A DNA stretch of 64,000 nt from Bacteroidia bacterium (GCA_030426665.1 JAUHYD010000004.1:231598-295597); one strand, 5' to 3'; numbered from the stretch's first letter, positions 17,732 to 26,209 are shown. The notes: generated by a model not told the origin, from the sequence alone. A program made the numbers and translations.

Positions 17732-17921
17732 CCCACTGGTCGAGGCATCTCGCTTCGTCCCCACCCACCGAAGCGTCTCGCTTCAACAACAACCAAATGA
17801 TATCGTTCCTTTTAGTTGTTTCTCTATCTTTACTGTATAAAGTGGCAGTCGCTATATACTACTCGCAGAACCGGAGACAAAGAGAACAAACGTGCGAACC
17901 CTGATGCAGTACGCAGTTCGT
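17732..17921. repeat. 190-bp direct repeat, copy 1: duplicated dgt promoter and 5' end
   Basis: It is nearly identical to 22545-22735. It contains a GAAGCGTCTCGCTTC-type hairpin unit, the dgt promoter region and about 27 codons of dgt. In this copy the dgt start codon ATG is ATA (at 17836) and similarity to dgt stops after GCAGTTCGT, so it is a vestige. Confidence 0.85.
17836..17921 (+). pseudogene. dgt 5' fragment
   Basis: The frame reads KWQSLYTTRRTGDKENKRAN as in the intact dgt gene at 22651, then loses similarity near codon 29. The start codon is mutated to ATA. It is non-functional and part of the 190-bp duplication. Confidence 0.8.
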
Positions 17922-17993
17922 ACGCTTCAATCGGTGAGGTAGAGGCATCCACCTGTGGGGCGATATTGCAAATAAGTTAAGGCAAATAATAAA

Positions 17994-18590
17994 ATGACAG
18001 CAGCATTCATAAAACATATTAGTAAGACATTGCCCTTGCCCGAAAGTGATTTGGTGAGTTTCTTATCTAAGTTTAAGACGGTTCACTTAAAGAAGGGCGA
18101 GCATTTTATTAAAGAAGGCCAGTTAAAAAAGGAATTGGGGCTAATTGTAAAAGGATGCATGCTTTGTTACTACAACAAAGACGGAGAGGAAGTTATTGAT
18201 GAGTTTTCATTGGATCATGAATTTATAACGGATTACTTCGGGTATTTAGTTAATGCACCTGCCGAAAAAAATGTAAAATGTATTGAAGATACAGAATTGC
18301 TGGTGTTGCCATTTGAAAGCCTGAAATCTGAATTTTCCAACAATCCCGATTATGAAAAAATAGGTAGGATTATGGCAGAAGGTCTTTTTATAAATAGTCA
18401 CCAGAAGCTTAAATCGCTAATGCTGGATGATGCAGAAACGCGATACTTAAAACTAATAGCTAAAAGACCTGATTTGCTACAAAGAGTCCCTCAGTATTTA
18501 ATTGCTTCCTATTTAAATGTCAAGCCTGAAACGCTCAGTAGAATTAGAAGCAAAGCTTCATCCAAACGGTTTCTTGATGTAGGTCAATGA
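17994..18590 (+). CDS. Crp/Fnr family regulator (cAMP-binding-like)
   Basis: The protein has 198 residues: a cyclic-nucleotide-binding-like fold (FKTVHLKKGEHFIKEGQLKK at 27-46) and a C-terminal segment VPQYLIASYLNVKPETLSRI that acts as HTH. This is the short Crp-like type abundant in Bacteroidota, often paired with an oxidoreductase whose expression it controls. The next gene is such an NAD(P)-binding protein 58 nt downstream. It is AT-rich and lies inside the segment bracketed by the dgt duplication. Confidence 0.85.
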   Translation: MTAAFIKHISKTLPLPESDLVSFLSKFKTVHLKKGEHFIKEGQLKKELGLIVKGCMLCYYNKDGEEVIDEFSLDHEFITDYFGYLVNAPAEKNVKCIEDTELLVLPFESLKSEFSNNPDYEKIGRIMAEGLFINSHQKLKSLMLDDAETRYLKLIAKRPDLLQRVPQYLIASYLNVKPETLSRIRSKASSKRFLDVGQ

Positions 18591-18610
18591 TTTCAGCTTT
18601 GTTCCCCAAC

Positions 18611-18618
18611 TACTTTTG
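18611..18618 (+). promoter_or_regulatory. -7 element of the NmrA-like gene
   Basis: TACTTTTG fully matches TAnnTTTG, 30 nt before the ATG at 18649. This suggests the gene has its own promoter besides read-through from the Crp-type gene. Confidence 0.45.
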
Positions 18619-18648
18619 TGCCATAATTAATCAATTAAAAAACGAATT

Positions 18649-19611
18649 ATGAACACAAAACATTTAGTATTAGGAGCAACAGGTGGTATTGGATATTCTT
18701 ATACTGTAGAATTGCTATCACACAACATCGAGACAACTATTCTTGTAAGGGATAAAGAAAAAGCAATAAAGTTATTTAATAACAATCCTCTATTAGAAGT
18801 TATAGTCGGAGACGTCAACAATCTTGCCCTGCTAAAAGAAATTTCAGCAAACAAAGAATTTATTTTTCTCGGTATTAACGTGCCCTATCAATTATGGGAG
18901 GAGCAAATGGAGCAAATAGTTTCGAATGTAATCATCGCCGCAAAACAGAACAAGGCAACAATATTATTTCCTGAAAATAATTATGCGTTTGGAAATATTG
19001 ATAAACCCATAACCGAAAGTACCGTTCCGCAACCAAGTACAAGAAAAGGAAAACTCAGACTAAGGATAGTTGATAGTTTTAAAAAAGCAACCGAGCGCAA
19101 TGATTGTAAAGTTATAATAGTACGGCTTCCCGATTTTTTCGGCCCTAATGTGACCAATGCTTTAATAAAACCGATTTTTGAAGAAGCAATAAACAACAAA
19201 CCTATAAAGTGGTTAATAAATGCTGACATTCCTCATCAATTTGCGTTCACTCCGGATGTCTCAAAATATTTTTATTCGTTGACACTTGAAAGCAATTTAC
19301 CTGGTTTCTTTTTAATCAATTATGGTGGTTTTACAGTCAGTAGCATTAAAGATCTTAGTAGAAAAATCAGTGAAATTCAAGGGAATCCTGTGAAGGTGAA
19401 AGTAGCCCCTAAATTCATACTTAATACGATTGCTTTGTTCGTCCCGGAAGTAAAAGAATTAAAAGAAAACTTTTACCAGTTTGAGAATAGCATAATACTG
19501 GCTGATGATAAAATAAAAAGCATGTACCCAACAGTTGCTGAAACAAACTTAGATACAGCATTAAAAATAACGCTAGGTTGGTATGAAAACAATATGAAGC
19601 AACTTAGATAA
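18649..19611 (+). CDS. NmrA-like / atypical SDR NAD(P)-binding protein
   Basis: The protein has 320 residues. The N terminus HLVLGATGGIGYSYTVELLS has the glycine-rich dinucleotide-binding motif GATGGIG of atypical short-chain dehydrogenases. A beta strand IFLGINVPYQLWEEQ follows, and an SDR-type PENNYAFGNI near residue 108 takes the place of the active-site Tyr region. Substrate is unknown; members act as nucleoside-diphosphate-sugar epimerase-like reductases or redox sensors. The gene probably works with the Crp-type regulator upstream. Confidence 0.75.
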   Translation: MNTKHLVLGATGGIGYSYTVELLSHNIETTILVRDKEKAIKLFNNNPLLEVIVGDVNNLALLKEISANKEFIFLGINVPYQLWEEQMEQIVSNVIIAAKQNKATILFPENNYAFGNIDKPITESTVPQPSTRKGKLRLRIVDSFKKATERNDCKVIIVRLPDFFGPNVTNALIKPIFEEAINNKPIKWLINADIPHQFAFTPDVSKYFYSLTLESNLPGFFLINYGGFTVSSIKDLSRKISEIQGNPVKVKVAPKFILNTIALFVPEVKELKENFYQFENSIILADDKIKSMYPTVAETNLDTALKITLGWYENNMKQLR

Positions 19612-20054
19612 ATGCTCCATGGGCCGATGCTTCCCACTGCTGTTGGTGTTTATCGCCAGCAGCAGTGAAGCAATGTGTAGTATTTTCCGCCGCTGTTGGT
19701 GTTCCCCACCAACAGCCTCACGCAGGACAAATGGTAATTATATAATTAAAATGCTCCCACTCGTCCTCCGTTTGTCCCGATGATTTCGGGAAGGATGCCA
19801 TGGAACGGCGTTTGCAACGCCAGACACATCACAAAGAAAATGCCAAGTCTACCGTGCTATATATTCGCAACAATAATCATCCAAACTACGGCACTACGCT
19901 GGCGCAAATAGCAGCGGTTTTTATGGGGAAGTGTAAGTAAATTAGCGTTGCAAACGCTATACCGTAGCATCCTCGTTGCAAACGAGGACGAGTAGGGGGT
20001 TGGGATAAACTTTTTGATTCAATTAAACCAACCCATTAAAAAAAATTATTAAAA
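19612..20054. other. gene-free interval with hairpins and repeat copy 2
   Basis: It holds two hairpins of one family, CACTGCTG...CAGCAGTG (19635-19667) and GCTGTTGGTG...CACCAACAGC (19692-19715). There is also a TCCCGA-type hairpin near 19775, a GGCGTT/AACGCC hairpin near 19807-19821, and the second 153-bp repeat. No coding potential was seen. Confidence 0.7.
19847..19998. repeat. 153-bp direct repeat, copy 2
   Basis: It is nearly identical to 15927-16079 in the same orientation; one base is lost in the first hairpin (GCGTT-GCA-AACGC here). The two copies bracket about 3.8 kb holding the IS remnant, the mercury operon and the Crp/NmrA pair. Confidence 0.9.
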
Positions 20055-20408
20055 ATGAAATACTTGTCGTCAATTCATAAATGGGTTTCCTATTTGCCAT
20101 TAAGTTGGTTTATTTTGTTCATCTCTTTTGTTTGCGGGGTTTCTATAAAATTAGGTAGGATACCTACATACAATAACCCTGATCCAAAGGAAATAGGTTT
20201 TGGTATTCCTCAGTTTTTTATTTTATGTTTATACATAAGTACTATTGTATCTATCATCCCTTGGCTGATTTTGACAATGATTATTATAGTTATAAGTAAA
20301 AAACACATAAAAATAATAAATATATTTATATTTTTACTTTTCTATATTTTAATTTTCGTAACTGGTCGTATGAACCCTTGGGGATTATACGACTGGCTTA
20401 CAGACTAA
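20055..20408 (+). CDS. small membrane protein of unknown function
   Basis: The protein has 117 residues with three hydrophobic stretches at roughly 10-30, 52-80 and 87-108, and a short polar loop (RIPTYNNPDPKEIGFG) between the first two. No signature of a known family is visible. It is very AT-rich and lies between the 153-bp repeat and a REP cluster, so it is probably cargo of the island. The start is an ATG after an A-rich leader. Confidence 0.55.
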   Translation: MKYLSSIHKWVSYLPLSWFILFISFVCGVSIKLGRIPTYNNPDPKEIGFGIPQFFILCLYISTIVSIIPWLILTMIIIVISKKHIKIINIFIFLLFYILIFVTGRMNPWGLYDWLTD

Positions 20409-20808
20409 GCATGTTTTATAATTATTTACAATATTAATCACTATACTTACTCTCAATTTAAATAGTCAAACTAGCTGTTGCTTGACGTGTATTTTCTGAA
20501 TATGTCGTTGCAAAAGAGAAATCTCTCAGCACCATAAGAAAATTTACGGCAGATCATACACAGCACCCTGACTGGACTACACCCCACTGGTCGAGGCGTC
20601 CCGCTTCGTCCATACCCACCGAAGCGTCTCGCTTCGACAACAACCAAAAGACACCAATTACCCACTGGTCAAAGCATCCCGCTCGCCAACCTGTTTGAAC
20701 CTTGATGAAAGGATTAAAGGAATACCATGATTCAATTTGTGTGGTGGTTGGTGAGGAACACCAACAATGGCGAAAATTGTATCTTTAGTATTTACAAATA
20801 TATTCTTC
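20409..20808. other. gene-free interval rich in REP-like units
   Basis: Contains REP family 2 units at 20583-20640 and 20661-20690 (CCACTGGTCGAGGCG..., GAAGCGTCTCGCTTC) and a hairpin GTTGGTG-AGGAA-CACCAAC (20747-20765) that lies just before the next gene. A -7-like TATCTTTA (20780-20787) precedes that gene. Short open frames here are made of repeat sequence. Confidence 0.6.
20583..20690. repeat. two REP family 2 units
   Basis: The first unit (20583-20640) closely resembles 17733-17785 and 22546-22597. The second (20661-20690) has the variant CACTGGTCAAAGCATCCCGC also found at 22507-22530. Confidence 0.7.
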
Positions 20809-22371
20809 ATGAAAAGTGTCCTATCGTTCCTTTGTTGGGGTATGTCCCTATTCCTTACATTTTCTTTACATGCACAAGAGTGGGAAGATTTGGGGCGTGT
20901 GGGGTATTTAAGAGACGGATTTCCAGCTTTATTTTCAATGTGTGTGGATGCTGGTAATGTGCCATATGTGCTTTATACAGACTATTCCCTACGTCAAACT
21001 TTTTTAAAAAAATATGATGGGCATAAATGGGTAAACATGAGTAGCCCTCCCCAAGGCTTTTATTTAGCTTTAGACAATACAGGAATTCCATATGTAATTG
21101 CTGAGAGCAAAGGAGGTATAATCGTTGAGAAACTTGTCGACACAAATTGGCAGCAGGTTGGAAACAAAATATCCTATGGTAGTTATGGCGCATGTAAGGT
21201 TGGTTCAATACAGATTGATAATACGGGAGTACCTTATGTAGCCTTTTTTATTAAAACTGGTTACAATTTTGGAGATCAAAGAGGTCCGCTTTTGATCTCA
21301 AAGCTTGAAGACGGAGCATGGAAAACTGTTGTCACAACTAACTATGAGTATGCCTTGTCGGATGTAAATATGATATTTGACAAGAAAGGCGACCTATTTT
21401 TTTCTTATTTCAGCTATATTGACTCAAAGCCAACGATTTTTGTAGCAAAGTATAATGACAAAATAGGTGAACTGAAATATACAGCAGATTCTGGTTTTTC
21501 CGCGCTTACCTATGGCTGCTCTACACCTTTGGTTGTTGATAGTAGAGGAGAGCTATATTATGTTTGTGAAATAGATAGAGGTCTTGGTGTAATGCACTTC
21601 CGGGAAAATAAGTGGGATACTTTAGATGTTCTCTATGATTTGAAACCGCTTCAGCAACAATATTATTCAGCAACAATCGATGGTCAGAATGCTTTGTGTA
21701 TTTCGTACCCATCAAGCTCCGATAGTGGAAAACTAATTGTAATAAGGTATGAAAACGGTGTGAAAGAAATAGTAAGTAATTTTTCCGTTTCAAAAGGAGA
21801 AGTGTTTTACTCTAATATTTCAGCAAACGGTAACGGACCATTATTTGTAGCCTACCAAGATAAGACAGACAGTTGTTATATCAGAGTAAAGAGGTTTGGT
21901 CCGGCTGAGATATCGGGAATTGATACAATGTGCATTGGAGGTGAAACACACTTGGTAAACCCTTCATCGGGAGGAGCTTGGAGCAGTGAAGACACGACGA
22001 TTGCGACTGTTAACCCTGAAGGTGCTGTTACGGGTATTTTACCTGGAGAAACTTCTATATGTTATACTATTGGTGACTATTCTGTGCGTAGGAAGGTTAC
22101 CGTTAGCGACTGTTACGCCCCAAAGGACAACCATGAAATTATGGTTTCCCCCAACCCCAGTAGTGGTGTTGTCTCTGTTGTGGTTTTCTCTCCAGTTTTT
22201 GAAGAGGCTAACTTGGCTGTCACCGATGTTTCAGGAAGAAAAATTGTGGAGGTAAATACAATTACAAATACAAAAACCAAGATAATTCTTGATGAAGTAC
22301 CCTCAGGTATCTACTTGATATGTGCTATAATATCTGACTGGAAGAAAGTCGTAAGAGTTCAGGTGAAATAG
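20809..22371 (+). CDS. secreted protein with one Ig-like unit and T9SS sorting domain
   Basis: The protein has 520 residues from the ATG at 20809, which gives the signal peptide SLFLTFSLHA/QE; an upstream in-frame ATG at 20767 is less likely. The middle (about 30-365) has repeated short strands like a propeller (IQIDNTGVPYVAFFIKTGYN, LVVDSRGELYYVCEID). At 375-435 is one Big_2-type Ig-like unit (SSGGAWSSEDTTIATVNPEG), the same type repeated in the giant protein at 60.4 kb. The tail (VSPNPSSGVVSVVVF... GIYLICAI... VQVK) is a type A T9SS sorting domain. Cargo is exported to the surface. Confidence 0.8.
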   Translation: MKSVLSFLCWGMSLFLTFSLHAQEWEDLGRVGYLRDGFPALFSMCVDAGNVPYVLYTDYSLRQTFLKKYDGHKWVNMSSPPQGFYLALDNTGIPYVIAESKGGIIVEKLVDTNWQQVGNKISYGSYGACKVGSIQIDNTGVPYVAFFIKTGYNFGDQRGPLLISKLEDGAWKTVVTTNYEYALSDVNMIFDKKGDLFFSYFSYIDSKPTIFVAKYNDKIGELKYTADSGFSALTYGCSTPLVVDSRGELYYVCEIDRGLGVMHFRENKWDTLDVLYDLKPLQQQYYSATIDGQNALCISYPSSSDSGKLIVIRYENGVKEIVSNFSVSKGEVFYSNISANGNGPLFVAYQDKTDSCYIRVKRFGPAEISGIDTMCIGGETHLVNPSSGGAWSSEDTTIATVNPEGAVTGILPGETSICYTIGDYSVRRKVTVSDCYAPKDNHEIMVSPNPSSGVVSVVVFSPVFEEANLAVTDVSGRKIVEVNTITNTKTKIILDEVPSGIYLICAIISDWKKVVRVQVK

Positions 22372-22650
22372 CCCTGACCCTGCGTTTCTGTGTTTTAGCC
22401 GAGTCTCCTGGTATGTTGGACTATGTGCGCAAACAGGGACTCGGCGACAATCAGGGGTTTACTTTGCCCCCTACTTGTCCTCGTTTGAAACGCCAGTAAT
22501 ATCTCTTTGGTCAAAGCATCCCGCTCGCCAACCCCACCGAAGCACCCACTGGTCGAGGCGTCCCGCTTCGTCCCAACCCACCGAAGTGTCTCGCTTCAAC
22601 AACAACCAAATGACACCTCTTCCTTTTAGTTGTTTCTCTATCTTTACTGC
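22372..22650. other. interval with repeat copy 2 and dgt promoter
   Basis: REP family 2 units lie at 22507-22530 and 22545-22597. The second begins the 190-bp repeat that runs into dgt. A -7 element TATCTTTA at 22639-22646 ends 4 nt before the dgt ATG. Confidence 0.6.
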
Positions 22651-22735
22651 ATGAAGTGGCAGTCGCTATATACTACTCGCAGAACCGGAGACAAAGAAAA
22701 CAAACGTGCGAACCCTGACTCTGTGCGCAGTTCGT
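22545..22735. repeat. 190-bp direct repeat, copy 2 (dgt promoter and 5' end)
   Basis: This is the intact copy: REP unit, promoter region and the first 28 codons of the working dgt gene. Copy 1 is at 17732-17921 in the same orientation, 4.8 kb upstream. Confidence 0.85.
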
Positions 22736-24042
22736 TTTTGCGTGATTATGATAGAATAATTTTCTCATCTGCTTTTCGCAGGTTGCAGAACAAGACGCAG
22801 GTGTTTCCGCTGCCGGGTGCGATATTCGTTCATAACAGGCTTACACATAGCTTAGAGGTAGCCTCGGTAGGGCGGTCGCTAGGTAAGGCAGTCGGGGAGA
22901 TGATAGCGGCTAAGTACAACGAGGGTGGCGACTTTACAGAGTTCTACCGGTATGAGTTGCCTTATGTTATTGCCTCTGCATGTCTCGCCCACGATATAGG
23001 CAATCCTCCTTTCGGACATTCAGGCGAGGATGCTATCAGGTCATTTTTCAACGATATAGAAGGTGCCGACAAGGATATATTGCATGCAGCCCTTACCGAA
23101 AACCAACGTCGGGACTTTGAGCGTTTTGAGGGTAACTCCAATGCACTGCGTATACTTACCCACAGCTACAACGAACCCGAAGAAGGTGGGTATAAGCTTA
23201 CCTACACTACATTGGCTTCATTGGTGAAATATCCGTGTTCTTCCGAAAAAGGGTTTGACAAAACGTCCGGACTAATCGCCACCAAGAAATCCGGATTTTT
23301 CGACTCGGAGGTAGTGACGTTTTCGCAGATCGCCGATGCGCTGCAAATTCCGCGAAAGTCGGGGATGGACGGTGTTTACGCCCGCCATCCGTTTGTATAT
23401 CTTACAGAGGCTGCCGATGATATATGTTATCGGGTAATAGACCTGGAAGATGCCCACCGATTGAACATCGTAAGCATCGAAACCTTTATGGAGTTGTTTC
23501 TGCCGTTTTTCGAGCGGGAAACGAACAAGTACAAGACACGGGCCTACATAGAGGAGAAACTGAAAAACATAAATGATGCCAACCAGAAAGTACAATATGT
23601 GCGCGCCCGCTGGATAGGGCTGATGACAGAACGATTGGCAGAGATATTTATGGAGCATGAGTCGGAGTTGCTGGCAGGAAACTTAGAAAAAGATTTGCTC
23701 AGTTGCTTACCGCCCGAGGATGCTGCATTGATAGACAAAATCAATAAATATTCCGTAAAGTATATTTACAACTACAAGGCGGTTGCAGAGATTGAGATAG
23801 CCGGTTACAATGTGATAGGCGGTTTGTTACGGGAGTTTGTACATGCTGCCCTGCACCCGAAACTAACCCGATCTAAAAAGATATTGAAATTAGTGTCTGC
23901 ACAGTTTCCGCTGACCGGCAATAAGGAAGATATTTATAACGATGTACAGTCGCTTGTAGATTTTATAGCTGGTATGACGGACCTGTATGCGATAGACCTA
24001 TACCGTAAGATAACTGGGATAACAATTCCTGAGATACGGTAG
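22651..24042 (+). CDS. dgt: deoxyguanosinetriphosphate triphosphohydrolase (HD domain)
   Basis: The enzyme has 463 residues from the ATG at 22651; the frame extends to a TTG 21 nt upstream, but the -7 element ends 4 nt before this ATG. The HD-superfamily metal ligands appear in HNRLTHSLEVASVGRSLG (His) and CLAHDIGNPPFGHSGEDAIR (HD pair), as in dGTPases that release deoxynucleoside and triphosphate. The C-terminal half is helical. A partial copy of its 5' end remains at 17836. The rsmI gene converges from the other side with a 5 nt gap. Confidence 0.9.
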   Translation: MKWQSLYTTRRTGDKENKRANPDSVRSSFLRDYDRIIFSSAFRRLQNKTQVFPLPGAIFVHNRLTHSLEVASVGRSLGKAVGEMIAAKYNEGGDFTEFYRYELPYVIASACLAHDIGNPPFGHSGEDAIRSFFNDIEGADKDILHAALTENQRRDFERFEGNSNALRILTHSYNEPEEGGYKLTYTTLASLVKYPCSSEKGFDKTSGLIATKKSGFFDSEVVTFSQIADALQIPRKSGMDGVYARHPFVYLTEAADDICYRVIDLEDAHRLNIVSIETFMELFLPFFERETNKYKTRAYIEEKLKNINDANQKVQYVRARWIGLMTERLAEIFMEHESELLAGNLEKDLLSCLPPEDAALIDKINKYSVKYIYNYKAVAEIEIAGYNVIGGLLREFVHAALHPKLTRSKKILKLVSAQFPLTGNKEDIYNDVQSLVDFIAGMTDLYAIDLYRKITGITIPEIR

Positions 24043-24047
24043 TTTGT

Positions 24048-24764
24048 TTATTCTTCCTCGTCGGTATTGTCTTCCCGCTTCTTTTTTCCTTTGCGGGCAG
24101 GAGCGCCTTCTATAACGATTACAATTTCACCCTTGGGTGGGTGTTGTTCGTAGTGGGTCGCAAGTGCAGCAAGGGTGTTCTTGTTTGTTTCCTCAAACAT
24201 CTTGGTGAGTTCCCTGCATACCGCCGCCTGGCGGTCGCCACCAAAATAGTCACTCAGTTCTTTCAGTGTCTTGATAAGGCGGTGTGGCGACTCGTAAAGA
24301 ATGATTGTACGCGTCTCTTCCGCAAGGGCTTTGAGCATGGTTTGTCTGCCTTTCTTCAATGGCAAAAAACCCTCAAATGCAAACCGACTGGCGGGTAGCC
24401 CTGACTGCACCAATGCCGGAACAAAGGCAGTAGCCCCCGGAAGGCATTCTACAGCTATGCCATTTGCAATACACTCCCTTACCAATAGAAATCCCGGGTC
24501 TGAAATGGCTGGTGTACCTGCATCTGTTAGCAGGGCGAATACCTTGCCGGCCTGCAGTTGGTCTATGAGGTGGGATAATACTCTATGTTCGTTATGTGCA
24601 TGGTAGGGTGTCAGTGGTTTTTGTATGTCGTAATGCTTCAGCAGGAAGCCGCTGGTACGGGTGTCCTCGCATAATATCACATCCGCATTGCGGAGCGTCT
24701 CCACAGCACGATAGGTGATATCACCCAGATTGCCGATAGGCGATGGAACAAGATAAAGACCCAT
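24048..24764 (-). CDS. rsmI: 16S rRNA (cytidine1402-2'-O)-methyltransferase RsmI
   Basis: The enzyme has 238 residues. It is a tetrapyrrole-methylase-fold SAM enzyme with VPSPIGNLGDITYRAVETL at the N terminus (SAM loop), CEDTRTS, then LTDAGTPAISDPG (active-site loop) and GATAFVPALVQSGLP. It methylates C1402 of 16S rRNA in the decoding centre. The C-terminal 15 residues are a charged tail (KGKKKREDNTDEEE). The gene follows dgt in convergent orientation and is not obviously in an operon. Confidence 0.92.
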   Translation of the reverse strand: MGLYLVPSPIGNLGDITYRAVETLRNADVILCEDTRTSGFLLKHYDIQKPLTPYHAHNEHRVLSHLIDQLQAGKVFALLTDAGTPAISDPGFLLVRECIANGIAVECLPGATAFVPALVQSGLPASRFAFEGFLPLKKGRQTMLKALAEETRTIILYESPHRLIKTLKELSDYFGGDRQAAVCRELTKMFEETNKNTLAALATHYEQHPPKGEIVIVIEGAPARKGKKKREDNTDEEE

Positions 24765-24837
24765 AGCTAAACATCAATTAATCCAAAAGCACGATACAAC
24801 CCACCTAAAGCTCACCTTTCTCCCCTTCGGAGCGCAT

Positions 24838-24955
24838 TGAAGCGCGACGCTTCAGTAGTTTGGGTCGAAGCGAGATGCTTCGACCAGTGGTATTACAACC
24901 CACCTCCCGGCCGGTGCCTGTCCCGATACAATCGGGAGGGAGGGCTGGGGAGGGG
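24838..24955. repeat. REP family 2 cluster and GC-rich stem
   Basis: Two hairpins in tandem: TGAAGC-GCGAC-GCTTCA (24838-24854) and GTCGAAGC-GAGAT-GCTTCGAC (24863-24883), the latter followed by CAGTGG, the reverse complement of the units at 17.7, 20.6 and 22.5 kb. TCCCGAT-ACA-ATCGGGA (24922-24938) then begins a G-rich tract. It lies between rsmI and purS. Confidence 0.7.
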
Positions 24956-24958
24956 CTT

Positions 24959-25204
24959 TTACTCCACCGTAAAATCAAACGACTCCATCACCTGATTGGC
25001 CAGAAGCTTCTTGCAGGCTTCACGAGTCATTTTCTCAGCACTTTCTTTGTCATGTGCTTCTATTTGCAGCGTAATGTGCTTGCCTATGCGTACTCCATTA
25101 ATGCCGGTAAGCCCCAGATTGTGGAGGCTGCTGTTCACCGCCTTACCTTGTGGGTCAAGCAGTTCTTTCAGTGGCATTATGTTGATATGAGCAGTGTATT
25201 TCAT
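24959..25204 (-). CDS. purS: phosphoribosylformylglycinamidine synthase, PurS subunit
   Basis: The protein has 81 residues: a ferredoxin-like fold opening YTAHINIMPLKELLDPQGKA and the diagnostic LGLTGINGVRIGKHITLQIE. PurS bridges PurL and PurQ in the fourth step of purine synthesis and forms a dimer. PurL and PurQ are not in the window, so this subunit is unlinked from them here. The start is the ATG at 25204. Confidence 0.92.
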   Translation of the reverse strand: MKYTAHINIMPLKELLDPQGKAVNSSLHNLGLTGINGVRIGKHITLQIEAHDKESAEKMTREACKKLLANQVMESFDFTVE

Positions 25205-25304
25205 AAAAATCAGTATTTAAAAGCCAAAAGTATACAGTATTTGGTAAATAGTGGCAATGTCTTGCCCGGTAAAATGATTTATGCGGTCCTAAGCGCTCAA
25301 TATT

Positions 25305-26084
25305 TTATTCTGCTGTGGCAGGTCGGTACACCAATGACAGCAAAATATATAGAACAAACGCAACCGGAATAGCCGCTACATGCAGAAACGGTATCGCAAT
25401 GCCCGTTGCTACAATCAATATTAGTTGTGGCCATGTAGTCGCCAGCGACCATTTGGCAGGCATCAGCTTGAAAAACCGAATACTCGACACCATCAGCCAG
25501 CAAAGCACACCTATTATTATGTATAGGACCCATTTGTTTTGAAGGTAGGCGGCTACACCAAACGGGTTGAACCAGGATAACAGTGGAAAGGAAGCCACAA
25601 AAAGCCCAACAGCCGGTGTTGGCATACCCTGAAAGAATCCTTTTCTGACGGTAGTGTCTACATTGAACTTCGCCAGACGCAGTGCTGCAAAACAAGCCAG
25701 CAAAAATGCTGGGCTCATAGCAAGCATGCTTATGTCCATGGCGTTCTTTTCGCTCATCAAGGCATCCCACAGAAACTTATAGAGAATGATAGACGGCGCA
25801 ACACCAAATGATACCACATCGGCAAGGGAGTCGAGGTCTTTGCCGATTGGAGAGTGTACTTTTAATGCCCTTGCAGCAAACCCATCCAGCAGGTCACAGA
25901 TGCCTGCAATACCAATAAATATGCTGCCATAGTATATCTGTTCTGCACCATAGACCCAGTTCCAGGAAGGCATGCCCTTGTCTAAGCTCATACTTGTATA
26001 TGGCTGTGCCGTTAGGACATACGCAATGGCGATACAACCACAAAACAGATTGCCAAGTGTCAGCAGATTAGGAAGATGTTTCAT
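25305..26084 (-). CDS. pssA: CDP-diacylglycerol--serine O-phosphatidyltransferase
   Basis: The enzyme has 259 residues. The CDP-alcohol phosphotransferase motif DG(x2)AR(x8)G(x3)D(x3)D reads DLLDGFAARALKVHSPIGKD at residues about 63-82, followed by LDSLAD. About seven membrane helices follow. It makes phosphatidylserine, the precursor of phosphatidylethanolamine, at the inner membrane. The decarboxylase Psd is not nearby. A minus-strand -7 element TACTTTTG at 26092-26099 ends 7 nt before the start codon. Confidence 0.92.
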   Translation of the reverse strand: MKHLPNLLTLGNLFCGCIAIAYVLTAQPYTSMSLDKGMPSWNWVYGAEQIYYGSIFIGIAGICDLLDGFAARALKVHSPIGKDLDSLADVVSFGVAPSIILYKFLWDALMSEKNAMDISMLAMSPAFLLACFAALRLAKFNVDTTVRKGFFQGMPTPAVGLFVASFPLLSWFNPFGVAAYLQNKWVLYIIIGVLCWLMVSSIRFFKLMPAKWSLATTWPQLILIVATGIAIPFLHVAAIPVAFVLYILLSLVYRPATAE

Positions 26085-26091
26085 CGTGCCT

Positions 26092-26099
26092 CAAAAGTA
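26092..26099 (-). promoter_or_regulatory. -7 element of pssA
   Basis: Minus-strand TACTTTTG, 7 nt before the ATG at 26084; the predicted transcript has almost no 5' leader. Confidence 0.5.
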
Positions 26100-26209
26100 A
26101 CGATATTCAGGTTATGCGGCAATGTGGGGAGCGGTGTTATTTTGGTGGCAGAGATACTGGGCAGCTGCCCACTACCCTAAAGTGCGCTATCAAAAACGCC
26201 GATTCCCCT

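Noticed and set aside
24860-25372. 170-codon plus frame over purS
   Set aside because: It is antisense to purS, which has a clear family match, and begins in a REP cluster.
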